This document shows, piece after piece, positions 26,380 through 34,762 of a stretch of DNA of 64,000 nt. Each line of letters starts with the position of its first letter. The stretch's first letter is position 1. Position numbers and translations under genes: made by a program. The notes under the pieces were generated by a model. The model was given only the letters and a program-made list of their open reading frames with translations. It ran no database searches and was not told where the DNA came from. The DNA comes from RGIG4608 sp964413365 (GTDB lineage Bacteria; Bacillota; Clostridia; Oscillospirales; CAG-272): assembly GCA_964413365.1 (NCBI GenBank), contig CAYPRM010000001.1, positions 1 through 64,000 of the forward strand. The letters are read 5' to 3'.

Positions 26380-26565
26380 TTATTCGGCTCTGTTCTTAAA
26401 GGTCGTACAGAGCGTTTCACCGCTGACCTGTGCGCGATCGGGACCTACCTTGATGTGCCCCGCACAGCATTTTCCGTTCGCCTCGTGGTACGCACAGCTC
26501 GTAACATCGCAGGTTATGCCCTTGATCACCTTGGAGCCACAGCCGCAATTTCTCTCATTATTCAT
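26380..26565 (-). CDS. DUF1540 domain protein
   Basis: A 61-residue Cys-rich protein of the DUF1540 family common in Clostridia and Bacilli. The pattern is clear: IKGITCDVTSCAYHEANGK followed by CCAGHIKVGPDRAQVSG and ETLCTTF. Eight cysteines suggest metal binding. No function is established. Encoded opposite to its neighbours, with a terminator at its 3' end and a palindrome (26617-26631) in its upstream region. Confidence 0.88.
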   Translation of the reverse strand: MNNERNCGCGSKVIKGITCDVTSCAYHEANGKCCAGHIKVGPDRAQVSGETLCTTFKNRAE

Positions 26566-26616
26566 AGCACTACTCCCATCCGCCGTAAGGCTTAAAAAAT
26601 TTTTGAGATTTCTCTC

Positions 26617-26631
26617 GCAGATAGTATCTGC
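26617..26631. promoter_or_regulatory. Palindrome between divergent genes
   Basis: GCAGATA-G-TATCTGC, a perfect 7-bp inverted repeat with one central base, lies between the DUF1540 gene and the metallophosphoesterase gene. Could be an operator; no regulator is known. Confidence 0.35.
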
Positions 26632-26667
26632 AAAAAAGCTTTATCCTATACACGAAAGGAGCACTTA

Positions 26668-27396
26668 ATGTCGCTGTACGTAATATCGGATCTTCATCTT
26701 TCGACGAACGAGATGACGAATAAGTCCATGGAAAGGTTTGGGCCAAGATGGAGCAATTACCACACAAAGCTCGAGCGTAGCTTTCGGGCGATAATCAATC
26801 CCGACGATACAGTTGTTATCCCCGGGGATATATCGTGGGCTATGACGCTCGATGAGGCACTCTCCGACTTCAAATTTCTCGATTCCCTACCCGGTACGAA
26901 GATCATCGGTAAGGGGAATCACGATTTCTGGTGGTCGACCGCATCAAAAATACATACATTTTTCGAGGCGAACGGGATAACCACGGTAAAGCTCCTTCAC
27001 AACAACGCCTATATGCTCGAGGACTGCATCATTTGCGGCTCACGCGGCTGGTTCTACGACGAAAAGCAGCAGAGGACGGTCGGCGAGGTCGATTACGATA
27101 AGATCATCGCACGCGAGGCGCAAAGGCTCGAGATCAGCATAAAGGCGGCGCTTGAGCTATCGGCTCTGCGTCCCGAGCTTCCGATACTCTGCTTTTTGCA
27201 CTTCCCTCCCGTTTTCGGCGACCTTGTGTGCGACAAAATACTCGACGTGATCAAGAAATACGGTATCAAGACCTGCTATTACGGTCATATACACAACAAT
27301 TATTCGATACCGAGACAATTTGAATATGACGGCGTTACCTTCGTTATGGTGGCGGCGGATTATCTGAATTTCGTCCCTATGCCGGTATTTCTTTAA
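26668..27396 (+). CDS. Metallophosphoesterase (calcineurin-like)
   Basis: A 242-residue two-metal phosphoesterase with all motifs intact: SDLHLS (D-x-H), IPGDISWAM, GKGNHDFWW, HFPPV and YYGHIHNNY. No signal peptide. The long insertion around GSRGWFYDEKQQR is typical of the clostridial subgroup of unknown substrate. Start ATG at 26668 after AAAGGAGCACTTA. Contrast with the degenerate relative at 36287-36976. Confidence 0.9.
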   Translation: MSLYVISDLHLSTNEMTNKSMERFGPRWSNYHTKLERSFRAIINPDDTVVIPGDISWAMTLDEALSDFKFLDSLPGTKIIGKGNHDFWWSTASKIHTFFEANGITTVKLLHNNAYMLEDCIICGSRGWFYDEKQQRTVGEVDYDKIIAREAQRLEISIKAALELSALRPELPILCFLHFPPVFGDLVCDKILDVIKKYGIKTCYYGHIHNNYSIPRQFEYDGVTFVMVAADYLNFVPMPVFL

Positions 27397-27446
27397 TTTT
27401 TCGTCTTTTTTATTGGCTTTTCACCTGTCTTTTTGCAAAAAACAAC

Positions 27447-27475
27447 TTGACTTTTTGACAGGAATTATATATAAT
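27447..27475 (+). promoter_or_regulatory. sigma-A promoter of tig-clpP-clpX
   Basis: TTGACT (27447-27452), 17 nt, TATAAT (27470-27475), 33 nt upstream of the tig start. Confidence 0.8.
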
Positions 27476-27508
27476 GTGTTATGTAAAAAATCTTGGAGGA
27501 TTTAAAAA

Positions 27509-28933
27509 ATGAAACTTATCAAAAATGAAAAGCTCGAGGGCAGCAAGGCGGAACTTCACTTTTCCGTAGAGCAGTCCGTTTTCGAGGCAGCCTGCGAGCG
27601 CGCTTACAAAAAGGAAGTTAAGAAGCTTAACGTTCCCGGATTCAGAAAGGGCAAGGCACCCAGAGCAATGATCGAGAAGATCTACGGCAAGAGCTTCTTC
27701 TACGATACCGCTATCAATGATATCCTTCCCGATGCATACGAGGCAGCAGTTAAGGAGGCAGGCATTGATCCCGTGGCACAGCCCGAGATAGATATCCTTT
27801 CTCTTGACGAGAACGGCGTCGTATTCACCGCAAAGGTATTCGTAAAGCCCGAGGTATCCATTGACGGCTATTTCGGCATCGAGGTCACCAAGGAGGTCGC
27901 TCCCGTTACCGACGAGGAGATCGACAAGGAGCTTCAGCTCGTAAGAGAGAGAAACAGCCGCGAGAGCGATGCTAACGATCGCCCCGCAGAGCTTGGCGAT
28001 ACCGCTGTTATCGACTTCGAGGGCTTCGTTGACGGCGTTGCATTCGACGGCGGTAAGGGCGAGGATTACGCGCTCAAGCTCGGCTCAGGTCAGTTCATCC
28101 CCGGCTTCGAGGATCAGATCGTGGGACACAGCGTTGACGACGAGTTCGACGTAAACGTTACCTTCCCCGAGGACTACCACGCTGAGGAGCTTGCAGGCAA
28201 GGCTTCCGTATTCAAGGTAAAGCTCCACGCACTCACCAAGGTCGAGCTTCCCGAGCTTGACGACGAGTTCGCTAAGGATGTTTCCGAATTCGATACTCTT
28301 GATGAATACAAGGCTGATCTTAAGTCAAAAATCGAAAGCAGACACGAGACAAGTGCGCAGAATGCAGTTGACGGTCAGATAATGGACGCGCTCGTTGCAA
28401 GGCTCGTAGCCGAGATCCCCGAGCCCATGTTCGAGACCGAGGCTGAGAACTTCGTTCGCGATTACGACAACCAGCTCAGAATGCAGGGACTTGATCTCCA
28501 GACATATCTCAAGTACACAGGCATGACCGAGGAATCTCTCCGCACCCAGTTCCGTCCGCAGGCAGAGATGCAGGTAAAGCTCAGACTCGCGCTCGAGAAG
28601 ATCGCAGAGCTTGAGGGCATCGTTCCCTCCGAGGACGACGTGAACGGCGAGTATACAAGGATCGCCGAGGCTTACGGCATCGACGTTGAGCAGGTCAAGG
28701 CTTCCATTCATCCCTCCTATATCACAGAGGATATGAAGGTCAAGCTTGCACTTGACGCAGTTAAGGAAAAGACCGTAGTCAAGGCTCCCGCAAAGAAGAA
28801 GGCTACGAGAAAGTCCGCTCCCAAGGCTGAGACTGTTGAGGGTGAGACTGCAGAGGCTGATGCTGAGGTAAAGCCCGCTAAGAAGCCCAGAAAGTCCACA
28901 AAGAAGACCGCGAGCGAGGAAACAGAGGCTTAA
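27509..28933 (+). CDS. tig: Trigger factor with Lys/Ala-rich C-terminal extension
   Basis: Ribosome-associated chaperone and prolyl isomerase. The ribosome-binding loop VPGFRKGKAPRAMIEK, the PPIase domain (GDTAVIDFEGFVDGVAFDGGKGE and LGSGQFIPGFEDQIVGHSVDDEFDVNVTFPEDYH region) and the C-terminal helical arms are present. At 474 residues it is about 45 longer than usual because the last ~50 residues (from about 424) are a low-complexity Lys/Ala/Glu tail with KKKATRKSAPK and KPARKS-like repeats. Start ATG at 27509 after TTGGAGGATTTAAAAA. Heads the conserved tig-clpP-clpX operon. Confidence 0.96.
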   Translation: MKLIKNEKLEGSKAELHFSVEQSVFEAACERAYKKEVKKLNVPGFRKGKAPRAMIEKIYGKSFFYDTAINDILPDAYEAAVKEAGIDPVAQPEIDILSLDENGVVFTAKVFVKPEVSIDGYFGIEVTKEVAPVTDEEIDKELQLVRERNSRESDANDRPAELGDTAVIDFEGFVDGVAFDGGKGEDYALKLGSGQFIPGFEDQIVGHSVDDEFDVNVTFPEDYHAEELAGKASVFKVKLHALTKVELPELDDEFAKDVSEFDTLDEYKADLKSKIESRHETSAQNAVDGQIMDALVARLVAEIPEPMFETEAENFVRDYDNQLRMQGLDLQTYLKYTGMTEESLRTQFRPQAEMQVKLRLALEKIAELEGIVPSEDDVNGEYTRIAEAYGIDVEQVKASIHPSYITEDMKVKLALDAVKEKTVVKAPAKKKATRKSAPKAETVEGETAEADAEVKPAKKPRKSTKKTASEETEA

Positions 28934-28983
28934 TTCACTTCCCCTCGGCGACTGATAAATCTATTTATAAGGAGGTCATTAAC

Positions 28984-29577
28984 ATGATCAATAATTCATT
29001 AGTGCCAATGGTCGTAGAGCAGACCGGAAGAGGCGAAAGATCCTACGATATCTTTTCAAGACTGCTTAATGACCGCATTATATTCCTCTCCGACGAGGTA
29101 AACGATACTACCGCCTCCCTTGTGGTGGCACAGCTCCTTTACCTCGAGGCGCAGGATCCCGATAAGGACATTTCCTTCTATATCAATTCCCCAGGTGGCT
29201 CCGTTACCGCGGGAATGGCTATCTACGATACGATGAACTTCATCAAGTGCGACGTTTCCACCGTCTGCATAGGTATGGCGGCAAGCATGGGCGCGTTCCT
29301 GCTCTCCGCAGGTGCTAAGGGCAAGAGATTTGCTCTCCCCAACAGCGAGATAATGATCCACCAGCCCCTCGGCGGTGCTAAAGGTCAGGCTACCGATATC
29401 AAGATACAGGCTGAGCTCATTCTCCGCACACGCGACAGGCTCAACACTATCCTCGCTCAGAATACGGGCAAGAGTGTTGAGGAGATCGCTCGCGATACGG
29501 AGAGAGACAATTATATGACCGCAAACGACGCTCTTGCATACGGTCTTATCGACAAGGTCATCGAAAAGCACGTTTGA
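28984..29577 (+). CDS. clpP: ATP-dependent Clp protease proteolytic subunit
   Basis: Serine peptidase forming the tetradecameric chamber of ClpXP. 197 residues; catalytic triad Ser101 (GMAASMGAF), His126 (MIHQPLGG) and Asp175 (RDTERD). LSDEVNDTTASLVVAQLLYL and YINSPGGSVTAGMAIYDTM are typical. Start ATG at 28984 after AAGGAGGTCATTAAC. Partner clpX follows 20 nt downstream. Confidence 0.98.
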   Translation: MINNSLVPMVVEQTGRGERSYDIFSRLLNDRIIFLSDEVNDTTASLVVAQLLYLEAQDPDKDISFYINSPGGSVTAGMAIYDTMNFIKCDVSTVCIGMAASMGAFLLSAGAKGKRFALPNSEIMIHQPLGGAKGQATDIKIQAELILRTRDRLNTILAQNTGKSVEEIARDTERDNYMTANDALAYGLIDKVIEKHV

Positions 29578-29597
29578 TAAATTAAAGGAATAATTTT

Positions 29598-30887
29598 ATG
29601 GCTAACAGTAAAAAGAGCCAAGGAAGCGGCAATACCGAGAAACGGTATTGCTGCTTCTGCGGTAGACCTGAGGGACAGGTAAATTTCCTCATTCCCTCCC
29701 CTAACGGCGTATATATCTGCGACTTCTGCGTCGACACCTGCTATGAGATAGTTGAGGAGGCGTTCGCGGACTATTCCGAAAAGAACGCTCCGAAGAAGAT
29801 CAAGCTCGACGAGCTTCCAAAGCCCTGCGACATCAAACGCACGCTTGACGAGTACGTCATAGGTCAGGACGAGGCTAAGGTGGCGCTCTCGGTCGCGGTG
29901 TATAACCACTACAAGAGGATACTCTCCAAGGAGCAGGCGTCCGACAGTAAGGAGCTTGACGGCGTTGAGCTTCAGAAGAGCAACGTCCTTCTTATAGGCC
30001 CTACGGGCGTCGGAAAGACCTACCTTGCACAAACACTCGCAAAGACGCTCCAGGTTCCCTTTGCCATCGCTGACGCTACCACCCTTACGGAGGCAGGATA
30101 CGTCGGTGAGGACGTCGAGAACATTCTCCTGCGTCTCATACAGGCGGCGGATTACGACGTTCAGAGAGCGGAGAGAGGTATCATCTATATCGACGAGATC
30201 GACAAGATCTCAAGACGCAGTGAGAACCGCTCGATAACCCGAGACGTTTCGGGCGAGGGCGTTCAGCAGGCACTGCTTAAGATACTTGAGGGTACGGTCG
30301 CAAACGTTCCCCCTCAGGGCGGAAGAAAGCATCCAAATCAGGAATTCATACAGATAAATACCTCGAATATCCTCTTTATATGCGGAGGCGCATTCGACGG
30401 ACTCGAGCAGATCATCGAAAAGCGCAAGGGCAACAACACGATAGGCTTTGGTGGCGAGGTCAAGAAAAAGAGCGAGAAGCGTAAGGACGGCATCTATCGC
30501 GATGTAACGTCTCACGATATCGTGAAATACGGTCTCATTCCCGAGCTCATCGGAAGAATACCCGTTATCGTGGCTCTCTCGGAGCTCGATAAGGACGCGC
30601 TCAGGCGCATCATCACCGAGCCGAGAAATTCGCTGATGAAGCAGTATATCAAGCTCTTCTCCATCGACGGCGCGACGCTCGAGTTTGAGGATGACGCGAT
30701 CGACGCTATTGCGGAGCTCGCCATAGCCCACAACACTGGCGCGAGGGGCCTGCGCTCCATTATGGAGGGCTTTATGATGGATCTGATGTATTCCACCCCA
30801 TCAAGGACCGATATCGAGAAGATAATCATTACAAGGGATACTGTTGTGAACAAGGCCGAGCCTAAATACGTTCTGAAGCAGTCCTGA
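29598..30887 (+). CDS. clpX: ATP-dependent Clp protease ATP-binding subunit ClpX
   Basis: AAA+ unfoldase of ClpXP. 429 residues: N-terminal C4 zinc finger (CCFCGRPEGQ ... ICDFCVDTC), Walker A GPTGVGKTYLAQTLA, Walker B IIYIDEIDKISR, the ClpP-binding IGF loop in NTIGFGGEV, pore loop EAGYVGEDVEN, and sensor 2 NTGARGLRSI. Normal length. Start ATG at 29598. A strong hairpin terminator follows. Confidence 0.98.
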   Translation: MANSKKSQGSGNTEKRYCCFCGRPEGQVNFLIPSPNGVYICDFCVDTCYEIVEEAFADYSEKNAPKKIKLDELPKPCDIKRTLDEYVIGQDEAKVALSVAVYNHYKRILSKEQASDSKELDGVELQKSNVLLIGPTGVGKTYLAQTLAKTLQVPFAIADATTLTEAGYVGEDVENILLRLIQAADYDVQRAERGIIYIDEIDKISRRSENRSITRDVSGEGVQQALLKILEGTVANVPPQGGRKHPNQEFIQINTSNILFICGGAFDGLEQIIEKRKGNNTIGFGGEVKKKSEKRKDGIYRDVTSHDIVKYGLIPELIGRIPVIVALSELDKDALRRIITEPRNSLMKQYIKLFSIDGATLEFEDDAIDAIAELAIAHNTGARGLRSIMEGFMMDLMYSTPSRTDIEKIIITRDTVVNKAEPKYVLKQS

Positions 30888-30892
30888 TAATA

Positions 30893-30940
30893 AAAAAATA
30901 TGCTACTTTGGCTTTTTCAAGCCAAAGTAGCATATTTTTT
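30893..30940. terminator. Strong bidirectional terminator after clpX
   Basis: A 22-bp perfect stem: positions 30893-30914 pair with 30919-30940 around a TTTC loop, with A and T runs at the base. Serves clpX and the converging Cys-rich gene. Confidence 0.92.
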
Positions 30941-30949
30941 ATTTTAGGT

Positions 30950-31783
30950 TTACGTTCCGCAGGGCTTTTCGCCACAGTGCGAGGGACGTGTGGGTGGGAT
31001 CGTGCCTGCAGTAAACTCCTGCACGGGAAATGCCATGCATCTGAAGGCGTCGCAGGGGCTCTCCTCGGAGTGGGGCGGACATTCCTTGTCGGGAACGACG
31101 TATTCGCTCGCATTTATGAGGTACTGCGCAGGGCGCACGATGCGTATTACGGAGAATATGCCGAGGGATACGGCAAGAAATCTCTCTCCACCCTCGTCAA
31201 GCTGTCCTCCCGTGCATCTTGCGACGCCCTCGGGAATATCCGAGCAGCTGCAGCAGCAGACGCAACGGCAGCCCTGCCGCTTTTCCATTATTCTTGCGCT
31301 AAGTATAATGGGATCGACCGCCTCAACAACGGCTGTCGGCAGATTGCCCTCCGAGCAGCAGATGTTCTCGCCGCCATCGCAGATATCAGTATTTCCTGTA
31401 CTGCGGAATACATTGAGATTGCTCTCACCGCCGAAAAGTATGACATTCTTCTCTACCACGGCAACTCCGTCAAATTCCTGCGGCTTTCCGCCACCGAGGC
31501 ACGCCTCAAAGCCCATACGGATATAAAGCCTGACGTTCACCGAATAAAAGCCCCGATTGAAGGGTATAGGATCGACTGTGATATTGCTCTGCGCTATGCA
31601 GGAGCTCTTTACACGTATATTTCCCGTCCTCTCGATTATATCGTTGCCAAAGCCGCCGAGAAAGACGCGGACGTTCTCATAGCAGTCCCTGTCCCTGCAG
31701 GAATCGAGAACGCGGTTCGCCTCTATACAAACGGTATCCCGTCCGCCGACGGAGCTCTGGCAAGTAAATCTATTTTCCGACAT
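30950..31783 (-). CDS. Conserved clostridial Cys-rich protein of unknown function
   Basis: A 277-residue protein that I recognise only as a conserved clostridial family without a name. Typical stretches: MSENRFTCQSSVGGRDTVCI, RVLDSCRDRDCYENVRVFL, DPIPFNRGFYSVNVRLYIRM, FEACLGGGKPQEFDGVAVVEK and VILFGGESNLNVFRS. The second half has a dense cysteine cluster, GCRCVCCCSCSD, and several more Cys pairs, suggesting metal binding or cross-linking. ATG at 31783 follows GGGAGGTAAAGTT; longer starts would overlap sigG. Lies downstream of sigG, so forespore expression and a spore-coat or cortex role are possible but unproven. Confidence 0.75.
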   Translation of the reverse strand: MSENRFTCQSSVGGRDTVCIEANRVLDSCRDRDCYENVRVFLGGFGNDIIERTGNIRVKSSCIAQSNITVDPIPFNRGFYSVNVRLYIRMGFEACLGGGKPQEFDGVAVVEKNVILFGGESNLNVFRSTGNTDICDGGENICCSEGNLPTAVVEAVDPIILSARIMEKRQGCRCVCCCSCSDIPEGVARCTGGQLDEGGERFLAVSLGIFSVIRIVRPAQYLINASEYVVPDKECPPHSEESPCDAFRCMAFPVQEFTAGTIPPTRPSHCGEKPCGT

Positions 31784-31805
31784 AACTTTACCTCCCAAAA
31801 ATGAT

Positions 31806-31832
31806 AAGGAAGAGTTAGCTTCCCTCTTCCTT
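31806..31832 (-). terminator. Probable terminator after sigG
   Basis: AAGGAAGAG (31806-31814) pairs with CTCTTCCTT (31824-31832), followed on the reverse strand by ATCATTTTT. A 9-nt loop makes it moderate; it separates sigG from the Cys-rich gene. Confidence 0.6.
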
Positions 31833-31871
31833 AATATACTATGCAAAAGATGACGCTTTGACAACGCGATA

Positions 31872-32645
31872 TCAAAATTGCCGCCGCATCTTTTCGAGTG
31901 CCGCCTTCTCAAGCCTTGACACCTGAGCCTGCGAGATGCCTATCTCCTGCGCGACCTCGACCTGCGTTCTGTTGTCGAAAAATCTCATATCTATGATCCT
32001 CCTCTCCCTTGCGTCGAGGACTCGCATAGCCTCCCTCAGCGCGATACTCTCGAGCCATCTCTCGTCGCCCGAGCTTGCATCGCTGAGTTGATCTATGACG
32101 TAGATCGAGTCGCCGTTGTCGGTGTATACAGGCTCGTAGAGTGAGATCGGCGCGACGATCGCCTCCATTGCATACGCCACAGCCTCCTTGCTCTCGCCCA
32201 TTTTCTCCGCTATCTGAACGGCAGTCGGCTCATTCTCGTTGTCCCTTGTAAGCTCCTCACGGACGCTGAGCGCGTGGTATGCGAGATCTCGCAGAGAGCG
32301 GCTGATGCGTATCGAATTATTGTCCCGAAGATATCTCCGTATCTCGCCGATTATCATTGGCACTGCGTAGGTCGAGAACTTGACCTCAAGGTCGAGATTG
32401 AAATTATCCACCGCCTTTATCAGCCCCACACAGCCCACCTGAAAAAGGTCGTCCGCATTCTCACCCCTGCCCGAAAAACGCTGTATTATGCTCAGCACGA
32501 GCCGCAGATTTCCGTTTATCAGCTCCTCTCGCGCGCTCACGTCCCCTGCCTTCGACCGCTCGAGCAGCTCCCTCTTTCGCCCGTCGCTGAGAACACCCAA
32601 CTTTGACGTATTCACACCGCAGATCTCCACCTTATTATAATACAT
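31872..32645 (-). CDS. sigG: RNA polymerase sporulation sigma factor SigG
   Basis: Late forespore sigma factor. 257 residues beginning MYYNKVEICGVNTSKLGVL, the diagnostic SigG N-terminus (the anti-sigma Gin target region), then region 2 (REELINGNLRLVLSIIQRF, DDLFQVGCVGLIKAVDNF, KFSTYAVPMIIGEIRRYLRDNNSIR) and region 4 (TQVEVAQEIGISQAQVSRLEKAALEKM). ATG at 32645 follows GAGGGGTGTTTTT. In many spore formers sigG follows spoIIGA-sigE; neither is here, so the usual cluster is split. SpoIIIA, also in this window, is needed for late SigG activity. Confidence 0.97.
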   Translation of the reverse strand: MYYNKVEICGVNTSKLGVLSDGRKRELLERSKAGDVSAREELINGNLRLVLSIIQRFSGRGENADDLFQVGCVGLIKAVDNFNLDLEVKFSTYAVPMIIGEIRRYLRDNNSIRISRSLRDLAYHALSVREELTRDNENEPTAVQIAEKMGESKEAVAYAMEAIVAPISLYEPVYTDNGDSIYVIDQLSDASSGDERWLESIALREAMRVLDARERRIIDMRFFDNRTQVEVAQEIGISQAQVSRLEKAALEKMRRQF

Positions 32646-32750
32646 AAAAACACCCCTCGCCGACACAGCTCTCGCCTTTTATATGCAAATTATTGACTGC
32701 GCGCGCATAGGGTTATTCAAGATCACGATATGCAAAGAATGGTAAATAAT

Positions 32751-32782
32751 AAAAAATAGCGGACACCTGTCCGCTATTTTTT
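32751..32782 (-). terminator. Terminator after the E2-like gene
   Basis: A 15-bp stem pairs 32751-32765 with 32768-32782 (GCGGACA/TGTCCGC core). The right arm overlaps the stop codon of the E2-like gene; a T run follows on the reverse strand. Confidence 0.85.
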
Positions 32783-33665
32783 AGTCTATATCCTCGATGA
32801 CCTGCTCGGGGGGATTTTCAAGAACTCTCGGATTCTCAAAGAACTTCTTCATCATCTTGAAGGAGGACGCATAGTAGTATCCGTCGCAAATTCTCTCATC
32901 CGTGGTTACCTTCATTTCTATGTACCTGTACTTCTTGACATTTCCCTCGTCGTCCATCTTTACGCCGTGCTGCTTAGCACCGTATGCCACAAATACGGGA
33001 AGGTTTCCGAAATCGTATATATGGTGGTATATGGGGCGTATTCCAAGCGAGCCCATTGACGTGATTATCATTGAGCCGTGGAAGGGGCTGAGGTTGAGTA
33101 TGAACTTGGGAAGTATACCGTAGTAGTCGAGCTTCTTGATGAACCATATAAAAAATCTCATAAGGAATCGGGGAATGTAATTAAATATCTTTGCGAGCTT
33201 GTCAACTCCGTTGGAATTCTCCTCGTCCTTGTTCTCCTCAACTACCTTATTGAACTTATCATAGACATCATACACCGTGTCGGTAGGCTCAAACTCGACC
33301 TTTATGCAGGTCTCCTCGCCGTCAAGAGCCATCTTCTTTTTGATCGTCATAAGGACCTGAATATTATTCCTTGCGTAGATGGTCTGACCGCTGACAAAGC
33401 GGTTGATCGCAGGACGCTGAGAGACGACGCGAACGTATGCGGCGATTATTACGTGCAGAAGGGTAAAATTCTTCCTTCCTGCTCTTATCTGCTCGCGGCA
33501 GAACTTTTCCGCCTCAGCTATCTCGAGTTTCTCCGTAAAGAAATTCTGCGAATCACTTCTTCTGGGCATGATATAGGGCATTATTCTGATGATAGGATCT
33601 ATCGACCTGAGCTTTCTGCCCTCCTTGCGGTCGCCGAGGCGCCACTTTCTTTTAGTTTCAGACAT
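32781..33665 (-). CDS. 2-oxoacid dehydrogenase acyltransferase (E2/CAT)-like protein without catalytic His
   Basis: A 294-residue stand-alone protein with the chloramphenicol-acetyltransferase/E2 catalytic fold: LLHVIIAAYVRVVSQRPAINRFV, FEPTDTVYDVYDKFNKVVEE, and FHGSMIITSMGSLGIRPIYHH. The active-site H-x-x-x-D-G motif reads Glu257-Arg-Ile-Cys-Asp261-Gly, so the catalytic histidine is replaced by Glu. There is no lipoyl domain. ATG at 33665 follows CGGAGATATTCAA; an upstream in-frame ATG (33728) would add 21 residues that include a hairpin. Own consensus promoter. Similar stand-alone proteins occur in Clostridia with no known activity. Confidence 0.75.
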   Translation of the reverse strand: MSETKRKWRLGDRKEGRKLRSIDPIIRIMPYIMPRRSDSQNFFTEKLEIAEAEKFCREQIRAGRKNFTLLHVIIAAYVRVVSQRPAINRFVSGQTIYARNNIQVLMTIKKKMALDGEETCIKVEFEPTDTVYDVYDKFNKVVEENKDEENSNGVDKLAKIFNYIPRFLMRFFIWFIKKLDYYGILPKFILNLSPFHGSMIITSMGSLGIRPIYHHIYDFGNLPVFVAYGAKQHGVKMDDEGNVKKYRYIEMKVTTDERICDGYYYASSFKMMKKFFENPRVLENPPEQVIEDID

Positions 33666-33780
33666 TTGAATATCTCCGTTCTTTGTGATGCCGCAAAAAC
33701 GGCATCTTGGTGTAAAATCAATATTCATAAAAAATGAATATTAATACATTCCTAATGCAGTATTACTACAAGCATTTGTG

Positions 33781-33809
33781 ATTATAGCACACTTTTATTC
33801 ATTTGTCAA
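33781..33809 (-). promoter_or_regulatory. Consensus sigma-A promoter of the E2-like gene
   Basis: Reverse strand: TTGACA (33809-33804), 17 nt, TATAAT (33786-33781); both hexamers perfect. Confidence 0.85.
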
Positions 33810-33853
33810 ACATTTTTTCGAATTTTCTTGATATATGTCTTTTTTTAGTGCTA

Positions 33854-34759
33854 TCAAAGGCTCTCGAGGTATGTAGAGATACCGCTTTCGATATATTCTA
33901 TGTTTTCTGCGTGCACCTCCCTGTCGCGAGGGGTATGAATATTCGGTGTATAAAGAAGTCCGTGAGAAGTACGCTTTGTGGCTACGCAGGCAATACCGCG
34001 CGGAAAGCTCTTGTGGTCGGAATTAGCCTCACCCTCCTTGTGCGTGCAGGCATCGACGGTGAAGCTCTCGCTCGTCGGGAAGGCGTTCCTCACCTCTGCG
34101 AGGTCTTTGCCATCGGACAGAGCCTTGTTTGCAATGAGAATTATATTATTTCCGTTTCCTATGCAGTCGAAGTTGATTATCAAACGCTCCGCCATCGCGT
34201 CCTTGTGATCCTTGTAGTACGCCTTCGAGCCCATCATTCCCTTTTCCTCGTTGTCGAAGAGTATGAACGCCACCTTATCCGACGCACCATATTTTTTCGC
34301 AAGCGTGAGCACGAGCGCGACGCCCGAGGTGTTGTCGTTATAATTATATGGATTGTCAAATATCTTCATTCCAAGTAAATACACACCGTAGTAGATGATC
34401 AGGAATATCGGCATCGACAGTCTGCGATCCTCCGCCATATCTGCGATCAAAATCGCAGGTATCATAGCCACGGCAACTATCATGAATACGAAAAGCATCT
34501 GCACGGTGTAATACAGCACCCTATTCCTCGGCATCATGATATTCGGGAATATCGAGCGTGCTGGCGTGTCGTAGTGCGCGGTCAGCGTTATTTTTGCAGA
34601 TGTGGGATCACCTATTACGATGTTGCAATTCTTGCCGTCGTGCGTGGTCTCCTCCCTAACATCAGTACACGTTGATGCTACATATTTGCGAAATGCCTCC
34701 TTCTGTTTCTCACTGCGACGAATGGGATAATCGCGATTCAAAATATCAAGCTCAGTCAT
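33854..34759 (-). CDS. M28-family metallopeptidase with inserted membrane helices
   Basis: A 301-residue zinc peptidase of family M28 whose catalytic domain is split by two membrane helices. Metal ligands: His62 and Asp64 in TAHYDTP, Asp142 in NDNTSG, Glu171/172 in FDNEEKG, the Asp in INFDCIG and the late His in LLYTPNIHTPRD. Between the first and second ligand lie hydrophobic helices at about 83-107 and 116-133. Such insertion would place the enzyme at the membrane while keeping the metal site together. Start ATG at 34759 after AAAAGGAGATAAAAA. Downstream of rlmD. Confidence 0.85.
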   Translation of the reverse strand: MTELDILNRDYPIRRSEKQKEAFRKYVASTCTDVREETTHDGKNCNIVIGDPTSAKITLTAHYDTPARSIFPNIMMPRNRVLYYTVQMLFVFMIVAVAMIPAILIADMAEDRRLSMPIFLIIYYGVYLLGMKIFDNPYNYNDNTSGVALVLTLAKKYGASDKVAFILFDNEEKGMMGSKAYYKDHKDAMAERLIINFDCIGNGNNIILIANKALSDGKDLAEVRNAFPTSESFTVDACTHKEGEANSDHKSFPRGIACVATKRTSHGLLYTPNIHTPRDREVHAENIEYIESGISTYLESL

Positions 34760-34762
34760 TTT

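Noticed and set aside
33687..33706. GATGCCG/CGGCATC hairpin as terminator
   Set aside because: It lies in the leader of the E2-like gene, with no T run on the gene strand; may only affect mRNA structure.
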